A stretch of 7,522 bases of DNA from Bacilli bacterium (lineage in GTDB: Bacteria; Bacillota_I; Bacilli_A; RFN20; CAG-826): contig JAILKX010000064.1 of the NCBI GenBank assembly GCA_024693415.1, positions 1-7,522 on the forward strand. The letters run 5' to 3'. Of this stretch, positions 1-5,043 are shown one piece after another (within the stretch, counting starts at the first letter, position 1; each line of letters begins with the position of its first letter). A model generated the notes under the pieces. It made no database searches and was not told the origin of the DNA. It saw only the letters and a list, made by a program, of their open reading frames with translations. The position numbers and the translations under genes were made by a program.

Positions 1-1
1 G

Positions 2-118
2 ACTGACCGCCGCTCGATGGAGGAATTGGAGCATTTCTATGCTGAACTCGAGGAACACGGGAGAAAGCAGGAAAAACTGAAAGCCAAACTCATGTATGGG
101 CCCTCCGCGAGCCCGTGA
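2..118 (+). CDS. C-terminal end of an unidentified protein (5' end outside window)
   Basis: The frame is open from the first bases of the window to a TGA at 116-118, giving 38 residues. The visible tail is highly charged and looks like one amphipathic helix: a segment rich in Glu, Lys and Arg beginning RRSMEELEHFYAELEEHG, then KLKAKL and a short Gly/Pro/Ser-rich end (YGPSASP). No family can be recognised from so little. It could be the end of a DNA-binding or structural protein, or a remnant like the other fragments up to 634. It overlaps head-on with the minus-strand frame at 37-282, and at most one of the two is likely real over 37-118. The helix-like composition favours this one there. Confidence 0.4.
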   Translation, partial: TDRRSMEELEHFYAELEEHGRKQEKLKAKLMYGPSASP

Positions 119-282
119 AACGCAAAAGAAAAGGACCGGGCATAAGACCGACCCCCCTCCTCCCTTACGCCTGCGGGCTCCCCGTCCTCGCCGTCCTTGA
201 ACTCGCCCAGCAGGTCCAGGCCCGAGAGCAGGAAGTAGGGGGGCCCGTCCTTTTTACAGTACTTCTTCATTCTCTTCCTCAT
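37..282 (-). CDS. Small unidentified minus-strand ORF, possibly a gene remnant
   Basis: An 81-residue frame beginning MRKRMKKYCKKDGPPYFLL. In its first ~43 codons (282 down to about 154), 38 end in G or C, while second positions are only about one third G/C. That is the pattern of real genes at this base composition. After that the codon pattern collapses and the product becomes Ser/Phe-rich (SFSFAF, SFSCFLPCSSSSA), so only the N-terminal half looks genuine. There is no convincing ribosome binding site before the ATG at 282. The same frame continues upstream to an ATG at 325-327, interrupted only by one TGA at 298-300: MFQDAKNLI, stop, DDPCAMRKRM. The real start may therefore lie upstream of a nonsense mutation. 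I recognise no family. It is probably a decayed or truncated gene. Confidence 0.33.
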   Translation of the reverse strand: MRKRMKKYCKKDGPPYFLLSGLDLLGEFKDGEDGEPAGVREEGGRSYARSFSFAFHGLAEGPYMSLAFSFSCFLPCSSSSA

Positions 283-325
283 GGCGCAGGGGTCGTCTCA
301 TATTAGGTTTTTTGCATCCTGAAAC

Positions 326-516
326 ATGCCAAAACCCAGAAAGCCAATCGAGATCATCGAGACGGCGACCGAGAAGGATCGCCTTAGCAACATCTATGAC
401 ATCGCCATGATCGCGGTGATCCTCGCGAGCAGAAATCGAAAGGGCAATCCAAAGAGGAAGAAGCAGAGGAGCCCGAAGGAGGGGATTCGCGGGAAACCGC
501 CGAGCCCGCCAAATAG
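326..516 (+). pseudogene. Small frameshifted ORF with acidic tail, product unknown
   Basis: The frame from the ATG at 326 encodes MPKPRKPIEIIETATEKDRL and then a short hydrophobic stretch (IAMIAVILAS). Its third codon positions are mostly G/C up to about 430. Beyond that the same frame turns into Arg/Pro/Ser-rich text typical of a wrong frame (through 598). The frame one base back (-1) reads as a plausible acidic C-terminus, QKSKGQSKEEEAEEPEGG, then DSRETAEPAK and a TAG at 514-516. The simplest reading is a ~64-residue protein broken by one frameshift near 425-433. No canonical slippery heptamer is visible there, so I do not call programmed frameshifting. A stop codon (320-322) lies just upstream of the ATG and the ribosome binding site is poor. 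It may have had a single membrane segment. I recognise no family. Confidence 0.3.
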
Positions 517-534
517 GGGCGCTCCGCGAAAGGA

Positions 535-563
535 TTGCAAATCCCGCCGCCGGAACTTAGAAT
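535..563 (+). promoter_or_regulatory. Candidate sigma-70-type promoter for the TIR gene
   Basis: TTGCAA (535-540, 4 of 6 to the -35 consensus) is followed after exactly 17 bases by TAGAAT (558-563, 5 of 6 to the -10 consensus). Transcription would start near 570 and give a 5' leader of about 65 bases before the ATG at 635. The leader includes the 10-base palindrome CGCCTAGGCG at 592-601. This is the only well-spaced pair I found just upstream of the gene. Such matches also arise by chance. Confidence 0.38.
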
Positions 564-620
564 TCAATGTGACCATGCGCCCGATTTCCCACGCCTAGGC
601 GGAGAAAAGGGCATAGACTC

Positions 621-627
621 AAGGGGG
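621..627 (+). promoter_or_regulatory. Ribosome binding site of the TIR gene
   Basis: AAGGGGG lies 7 bases before the ATG at 635 and differs from the Shine-Dalgarno core AAGGAGG by one base. It decides the start of the large gene. The product then opens with a complete zinc-ribbon motif, as expected for an intact N-terminus. Confidence 0.65.
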
Positions 628-634
628 CTGTGAC

Positions 635-3600
635 ATGGAACGCCTGATTTGCCAGAACTGCGGCGAACCCCTTCGGCTGGAAGGGGGATTTTACGTTTGC
701 CGCCACTGCGGGTCGAGGTACAGGGAAAGCGACGCCGCGAGGTTCTCCGCGATGCTCGCCGACGCTTTGGATGATCTCAAAATGGAGGCCCTTGCTAAGG
801 CAAGAAGGGCCCAATACGACGCCGTCCATACCAAATATCCAACCAAGGCAGCCGTCGTCGCCGCCGCGACCGCAGTCACGGCCATCCGCCCCGAGGATTT
901 CCTCGCCAAAGTATATCTCCGCTCCTACGACGGCGACCCCCACGCCCTCGTCCGCTTGCTTGCGAATTCGAGCGTCACCCCGCCCGAGGCGAAGAACGCC
1001 TTCGACTGGCTCGTCGACGGCCTCCAGCCCCGCTGGATCGGGGCCGTCCGCAACTTCGTGGAGCGCCACCTCCGCGACGAAGAGCTCGACGAGGCCTACG
1101 AAAGGCTCGAGGCGGAGGCCGCGAAGATCGAGGAGGGCATCTACGACCCCTCGCTCCCGCGCGACGTGTTCCTCTGCTATTCCAGCGGCGACATGCCCCG
1201 CGTCATCGACACGATGGAGCTCCTGGAGGAGAACGACTTCTCCTGCTGGGCGGCCTTCCGGAACCTGAGGGCCGGCAGGGGCGCGGCCGAGCGGTACAGG
1301 GAGGAGATCCTGCAGGCGATGAAGTCCTGCGGATGCGTCGTGTTCCTCTCCTCCTCGTCGTCCCGCTCGCCGAATTGCGAGGCCGTGACCGTGGAATTGA
1401 CCTTCCTGAACTCCGACCTCCCGAACAAGCCGAGGGCGGAATACCTGCTCGAGGACTACCCGTCCCCGAACGACCCCGACCGCCGCGTCCCGATCCGCGC
1501 CCAGCGCGTTTTGGACGCGGCCTTCGACGGTCTGCAGAGGGTGCGCGGCGAGGAGGAGCTCGTCGACCGCGTCGTCTACATGCTCACCGAGAGGGAGAGG
1601 CGCGAGAAGGAAAGGGTCGAGCAGATCAAGAAAGAGGCCGCGGAGAAGGCCAAGAAGGAGATCCTCGCCGAGTTCGAGGCCAAGGAGGCCGCCAGGAAAG
1701 CGGAAGAGGCCAAGCGCGAGGAAAAGGAGAGGCAGGAGCGCGAGGAGAAGGAACGCCAGCGGCGCGAGCTGGAAAGGCAGAGGCGCGAGCGGGAGGAGGC
1801 CGAGCGGAAGGAGCGCGAAGAGGCTGCAAAGAAACTCCAGGAAGAGCGTCTTGCTCTAGAAAAAGAGCGGCTGGAGCTCGAGAAAGCCAAATTGTCCCAG
1901 CAGGCAGCCGCAGCCCCGTCCCCCGCCCCCGCCTCCTCGGAAGGCTTGGACGCCGATGCGTTCCTCGCCATGATGGAAAAGGCCGAGCGGCTCAAGAAAG
2001 AGAAAGCCGAGGCCGAAAGAAAAAAGAGAGAAGAGGAAGAGCGCCAGCGCATTGAGAGGCAGCGGGAAGCCGAGCGCCAGCGCATTGAGAGGCAGCGGGA
2101 AGCCCAGCGTCAGCGCAGGCTCGAAGAGCAGAAGCGCTACGAAGAGCAAAGGCGCCAAGAGGATATCAAGCGCCGTAGCCTCCGCGTCGACGACATCGGC
2201 AAGGTTTATTATGGCGGCTATCCCTGGGAGCCCGTGGAATACGACTCCGATGGGAACAGGATGCTCATCGGGTGTTCCAAAAGCGTCATGGATACCGCGA
2301 TGAACGCATCCTCCTTTGAGGACAGCGAGGTCGCGAAATACCTTTCGGGCGCCTTCATGGAAGCCTTCCCCGACGGCGGGGCATGCTTCGCGACACGCCC
2401 GACCCTGCTAGAAAAGAAAGACGCTGAGAGGCTGTCTTATTTCCTGCCCTGGGCCAACGGCCGCACCTGGACGAAAACGAAATCGAACGGGAAATGGATC
2501 GCCCGCAAAGGCGATGGGACCTTTACTGAGCTAGGCGAAGGGGAGAAGGCTTTGGTCAATCCCTACGCGACCGTTGACCTTGAGAGTATCCCGTTCGAGG
2601 TTGCGGCGAGCCTTATCGAGCAATACGAGGCGAAAGCCAAAAAGGTTGAAGAGAAAAAGAAACAAGAGCAAGAGGAACTCCGCAGGCAGGAAGAGGAAAA
2701 GCAGAGGAAGCAGTGGTCTGACCTCAAGGAAACTCTCCGCAAAGAAAAGCTTGCCTATGAGATCAAAGAGAAATCCCTCACCGAGCCCGTCGTTTCGTGG
2801 AAGGATGGAGCCGCCTGGTATGGCGTCTACCCACAAACCGAGGTTGCGAACCCACCGTCTCTAGAAGGCGCGGAGCAGGTCGGAAAATACCTGAAAGTCG
2901 ATGGTGTCCTCTACTTTAAAAAGGAAAAGAAGGTCTTCAAGGCAGAGCCCATCAAATGGATCATCGTCGGCAAGAACGAGAAGAAGGGCTATGTCGTCCT
3001 CCGCTCAGAAAAGATTCTGGACCAGAAGAAATACGACGATTGGAGCAATGCGATAGACGGAGAATACACACTGAGCAAGTTCTATAACAAATTCCTGAAC
3101 GGCGACTTCCTTTCCCTCGCTTTCCCAAACGGACGCGACTATGTGTTCCAAGAGAAAGAGATACCCTATGGCCTCACCAGGCTTAAGGTTGTGCGTCAGG
3201 TATTTTTGCCCGCGGGCTCCTTCTTTGGGCTGTCCACCGATTGGGGAAGCGGTTATGGCAAGCACAATCGCGCCAAATCCTTCTATCTTTCCGCGAATCC
3301 GGTGCTGCCGACCGATTTCTGCAACCAAAAAGCCTTCCTGGTCACCAATGGCAATCTCGAATGTGATAAGGGTGGGCTCGACACCGTGCTGGGCAACGAA
3401 TACGTTTTGAACGCCGGCGTCTATGGGGATACCTGGGGCGTCGTTCCCTGCATCATGCTCGAGCTGAGCAAAATCCCCTCGGAGGATGAGGGCCCCGATA
3501 TCTCCGACCCCACAGCTGCATCAGCCGCGGAAGCCGAACTCGATAGGATCCGCAACATCGAGAAGACCAAGAAAGAGCAAGCCGAGAAAGCGGCTAGGCG

Positions 3601-4474
3601 CAAGGCCGAAGAGCAGAGGAAGAAAGAAGAGGCCGAGCGAAGGAAGGCGGAAGAGGAGCGTCTCAAAGCCGAAAGGCAAAAGCGCGAGGCCGAAGAGAAA
3701 GCCAGACGCGAAGCCGAGGAAAAGGCAAGGGAAGAAGCCAAGAAGGCAGCAGAAGCTGCGGAAGCGGCAAAGCGCGAATCCGATGACCTTGCGCGAATCC
3801 AAAAAGAAGTCAGGGAAACCGGGGTCTGCCGCATCCGCGAAGGCAAGACGACCTTCGATTTCAAACAGCTCGATATCTTGGAAGGCGTGAAGAAGATCAT
3901 CCTCCCGGCCTCGGTGGAGGAAATAGATTATTGGTATCCCAAAGAAGGCGGATGGGACGTAAGGACGCAGACCCGGGATGGCTATAAATGCCCCGGGCTC
4001 AAGCATCTCGAATGCTTTGAGGTCGACCCCAAAAACCCGAAGTATCAGTCGCTGGATGGCTGCCTCATCGAGAAGTTTGGAGAGAGGAAGATCCTCATGT
4101 GGTGCCCGCCGGGAAAGAAAGGGGACATCAAGCTCCCCAAAGGGGTGAACGTGATCAGCTGCCATGCCTTCTGCGACATCGTCGGAGCCACGTCCATCGA
4201 TTTGGACAACGGCTCCCTTGACTTCATCCAATCATTCGCGATCGGAGATTGCGGGAAGCATGTCTTCATCCCTTCCTCCGTCGACCGCGTAGAAAACGTC
4301 GCGTTCGGAAGCCACAACGGGCCCCTTTACCTGTATTTCGGGCATAATAAACCATTGTTTGGCTATCCGAAGGGCTTCGACAAGGACATGGTATACGGAA
4401 TCAGCAAGAAGAACATGAAAATGCAGTGGGGCGTCTCCCATTCGCAATTCCAAAGGATTGCCAAAAAATCGTAA
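635..4474 (+). CDS. Large TIR-domain protein with zinc ribbon, charged helices, DUF6273-like modules and BspA-type LRR
   Basis: A 1279-residue, apparently cytoplasmic protein with no signal peptide or membrane segment. Domains: zinc ribbon (C6-x2-C9, C22-x2-C25); helical module (~40-170); TIR domain (~175-318, opening DVFLCYSSGD, BB-loop-like RNLRAGRG, then VVFLSS and SPNCEAVTVEL); charged helix (~317-420); Ala/Pro linker (422-435); second helix (440-513); degenerate DUF6273-like module (~518-655); helix (660-715); clearer DUF6273-like module (~718-945, with GVYPQTEV, PIKWIIVG, VVLRSEKILD, YNKFLNGDF); helix (965-1058); BspA-type LRR (~1063-1255, with IILPASVEEI, NPKYQSLDGCLIEKFGERKI, VFIPSSVDRVENVAF). 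Many TIR domains of this type cleave NAD+; E254 is the likely catalytic glutamate. Zinc ribbon, helical module and TIR recur together in gut Firmicutes; DUF6273 function is unknown. I infer a single-protein sensor-effector with the LRR or DUF6273 modules sensing and the helices spacing or oligomerising. The stop codon lies inside an inverted repeat. Confidence 0.9.
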   Translation: MERLICQNCGEPLRLEGGFYVCRHCGSRYRESDAARFSAMLADALDDLKMEALAKARRAQYDAVHTKYPTKAAVVAAATAVTAIRPEDFLAKVYLRSYDGDPHALVRLLANSSVTPPEAKNAFDWLVDGLQPRWIGAVRNFVERHLRDEELDEAYERLEAEAAKIEEGIYDPSLPRDVFLCYSSGDMPRVIDTMELLEENDFSCWAAFRNLRAGRGAAERYREEILQAMKSCGCVVFLSSSSSRSPNCEAVTVELTFLNSDLPNKPRAEYLLEDYPSPNDPDRRVPIRAQRVLDAAFDGLQRVRGEEELVDRVVYMLTERERREKERVEQIKKEAAEKAKKEILAEFEAKEAARKAEEAKREEKERQEREEKERQRRELERQRREREEAERKEREEAAKKLQEERLALEKERLELEKAKLSQQAAAAPSPAPASSEGLDADAFLAMMEKAERLKKEKAEAERKKREEEERQRIERQREAERQRIERQREAQRQRRLEEQKRYEEQRRQEDIKRRSLRVDDIGKVYYGGYPWEPVEYDSDGNRMLIGCSKSVMDTAMNASSFEDSEVAKYLSGAFMEAFPDGGACFATRPTLLEKKDAERLSYFLPWANGRTWTKTKSNGKWIARKGDGTFTELGEGEKALVNPYATVDLESIPFEVAASLIEQYEAKAKKVEEKKKQEQEELRRQEEEKQRKQWSDLKETLRKEKLAYEIKEKSLTEPVVSWKDGAAWYGVYPQTEVANPPSLEGAEQVGKYLKVDGVLYFKKEKKVFKAEPIKWIIVGKNEKKGYVVLRSEKILDQKKYDDWSNAIDGEYTLSKFYNKFLNGDFLSLAFPNGRDYVFQEKEIPYGLTRLKVVRQVFLPAGSFFGLSTDWGSGYGKHNRAKSFYLSANPVLPTDFCNQKAFLVTNGNLECDKGGLDTVLGNEYVLNAGVYGDTWGVVPCIMLELSKIPSEDEGPDISDPTAASAAEAELDRIRNIEKTKKEQAEKAARRKAEEQRKKEEAERRKAEEERLKAERQKREAEEKARREAEEKAREEAKKAAEAAEAAKRESDDLARIQKEVRETGVCRIREGKTTFDFKQLDILEGVKKIILPASVEEIDYWYPKEGGWDVRTQTRDGYKCPGLKHLECFEVDPKNPKYQSLDGCLIEKFGERKILMWCPPGKKGDIKLPKGVNVISCHAFCDIVGATSIDLDNGSLDFIQSFAIGDCGKHVFIPSSVDRVENVAFGSHNGPLYLYFGHNKPLFGYPKGFDKDMVYGISKKNMKMQWGVSHSQFQRIAKKS
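2039..2104 (+). repeat. Perfect 33-bp tandem duplication inside the TIR gene
   Basis: Two identical 33-base units, 2039-2071 and 2072-2104, each encode ERQRIERQREA (residues 469-479 and 480-490). A degenerate third unit follows (QRQRRLEEQKR). The identity extends to every wobble base, which points to recent duplication or slippage. Eleven residues make three helical turns (a hendecad), so adding or losing a unit would change helix length in frame without breaking the helix. Confidence 0.9.
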
Positions 4475-4477
4475 TTT

Positions 4478-4673
4478 GCAGAGTGTTGGCCTCTTTCTCC
4501 GATGCCGTAAGCCTTTCGGTGCGTAGAAGGCCCTGTATTTGATGACTTTGCGTCTCGAGACGGCGAGTTTTATGATCTCTCCAGCGACCTCGTACACGCC
4601 CATCCCGGCCCTCGACCAAAACCTTGAGCGGCGTGGCCGCCTCTCCGGCCTTCCCGCACGGCAAAAATGCCAC
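4478..4673 (-). pseudogene. Decayed minus-strand coding traces inside the inverted-repeat element
   Basis: On the minus strand, 4603 down to 4478 reads MGVYEVAGEIIKLAVSRRKV, then IKYRAFYAPKGLRHRRKRPTLCK, a credible basic protein end that finishes in the left terminal repeat. Just upstream another frame gives MAFLPCGKAGEAATPLKVLV and EGRDGR (4673 down to about 4600). The two would join as ...VEGRDGR/VYEVAGEII... if a frameshift near 4595-4605 were repaired. G/C frequency rises from second to first to third codon position, as in coding DNA, but only mildly. The frame runs on past the repeat into antisense of the TIR gene, where it has no meaning. I cannot name a family. If the surrounding element is an IS remnant, this could be what is left of its protein. 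Confidence 0.22.
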
Positions 4674-4698
4674 GCCTATCCTTTGGCTTTCCCATATG

Positions 4699-4745
4699 TT
4701 TAGCGGTTCGGAGCCTCTGATGGGAGCGCGCCCCGAACCGCTAAA
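4699..4745. repeat. 13-bp perfect inverted repeat (arm pair A)
   Basis: TTTAGCGGTTCGG (4699-4711) pairs perfectly with CCGAACCGCTAAA (4733-4745) around a 21-base loop. The loop holds the left arm of the second inverted repeat (4716-4732). Neither side has a run of T, so it does not look like a simple intrinsic terminator. Confidence 0.75.
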
Positions 4746-4768
4746 TCCAGTGGCGGGCTCCCGTCAGA
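4716..4768. repeat. 17-bp imperfect inverted repeat interleaved with the previous one (arm pair B)
   Basis: 4716-4732 (TCTGATGGGAGCGCGCC) pairs with 4752-4768 (GGCGGGCTCCCGTCAGA) with one G-T wobble and one G-G mismatch. The arms alternate with pair A in the order A, B, A', B'. The linkers (4, 0 and 6 bases) are too short for both full stems to form one pseudoknot, so the two hairpins would be mutually exclusive or only partly formed together. Confidence 0.7.
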
Positions 4769-4891
4769 GACAACTGATTGCTGCCTCCTTTCGCAGCGCT
4801 GCGATTATGCCAGCGCCAAGGGATTTTCACCAACACTCTGCAAATAACGATTTTCTACTAAAAATGTTGTTTAGCGCGGCAAATTTACAAA

Positions 4892-4919
4892 TTAAAAGTC
4901 CTTCATATTGCTTTATCAT
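4892..4919 (+). promoter_or_regulatory. Weak candidate promoter for the XRE regulator
   Basis: TTAAAA (4892-4897, 4 of 6) and TATCAT (4914-4919, 5 of 6) are separated by 16 bases in the most AT-rich part of the leader. This would give a transcript leader of about 115 bases. It is the best pair I found, but AT-rich DNA produces such matches easily. Confidence 0.22.
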
Positions 4920-5030
4920 AATCCTTGAGCCACGCCGCTTGATGGATGCGGCTTTCTCATTACGACGCTTTAGAGAGACCGCAACAGGGCGTTGCTACTA
5001 TGACAAAAGGTTGTTTGATATGATTTCGCC

Positions 5031-5035
5031 GGAGG
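5031..5035 (+). promoter_or_regulatory. Ribosome binding site that sets the XRE regulator start at 5044
   Basis: GGAGG is 8 bases before the ATG at 5044. An earlier in-frame ATG at 5020 would place this motif inside the coding region, and that ATG has only a poor AGG at 5008-5010. The protein from 5044 also begins exactly where XRE helix-turn-helix domains normally begin. Confidence 0.65.
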
Positions 5036-5043
5036 CAAAAACG

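Larger units (their letters stand above)
4465..4854. mobile_element. 390-bp element bounded by 25-bp near-perfect inverted repeats (MITE-like or IS remnant)
   Basis: The left arm 4465-4489 and right arm 4830-4854 are reverse complements over 25 bases with one mismatch; the shared core reads TTTGCAGAGTGTTGG inward from the left. No intact transposase lies between them. The interior is GC-rich and palindrome-rich (CGTCTCGAGACG at 4551-4562, TCGCAGCGCTGCGA at 4791-4804, and the interleaved repeats at 4699-4768), against an AT-rich flank on the right. The left arm includes the TAA of the TIR gene (4472-4474). Read outward from either end, both arms encode PTLCK, with an immediate TAA at the right end, as if an ORF once ended in a terminal repeat. 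I see no clear target-site duplication. Alternatives are a very long hairpin RNA or a regulatory inverted repeat. The repeats are certain; the mobile origin is inferred. Confidence 0.5.
4855..5043 (+). other. AT-rich leader of the XRE regulator gene
   Basis: No gene is supported between the right inverted repeat and the ATG at 5044. A plus-strand frame is open through it, but its product has no sensible composition and no ribosome binding site. The stretch holds one candidate promoter (4892-4919) and a weak hairpin, GCCGC/GCGGC (4934-4938 with 4948-4952), followed by TTTCTC. An 11-base segment (4929-4939) is the reverse complement of 4627-4637 inside the element, which may mean that element-derived sequence extends to here. 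Confidence 0.4.

Noticed and set aside
298..300. TGA read as tryptophan (Mollicutes code) in this genome
   Set aside because: The well-supported genes use TGG for Trp with no in-frame TGA, and the DUF3990-type gene ends at a TGA in a sensible overlap with the next start. A nonsense mutation explains the single case better.
557..1069. Minus-strand ORF of 170 codons over the start of the TIR gene
   Set aside because: It covers the zinc ribbon, helical module and promoter of the well-supported plus-strand gene and has no ribosome binding site. The plus strand carries the codon signal.
771..2055. Plus-strand overlapping ORFs at 771-1268 and 1333-2055
   Set aside because: Arg/Pro/Ser/Gly-rich products typical of alternative frames of a GC-rich gene; they are shadows of the TIR gene.
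1576..2085. Long minus-strand Ser-rich ORF of 169 codons
   Set aside because: It is antisense to the E/K/R-rich helix of the TIR gene. Glu/Arg codons read backwards give Ser/Leu/Phe-rich text, and the product has no globular character.
2039..2104. Tandem repeat considered as a CRISPR array
   Set aside because: The units are adjacent without spacers and lie in frame within a helix-coding gene.
4699..4768. Full H-type pseudoknot using both complete stems
   Set aside because: Linkers of 4, 0 and 6 bases cannot span stems of 17 and 13 bp, so at most partial pairing or alternative hairpins are possible.
4934..4952. GCCGC/GCGGC hairpin followed by TTTCTC as an attenuator of the XRE gene
   Set aside because: A 5-bp stem with a 9-base loop and a poor U-tract; it is mentioned only as part of the leader.
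4624..5043. Extension of the XRE regulator upstream to 4624
   Set aside because: The extra 140 residues have no sensible composition and cross the inverted-repeat element. The good GGAGG at 5031 and the standard HTH start argue for 5044.
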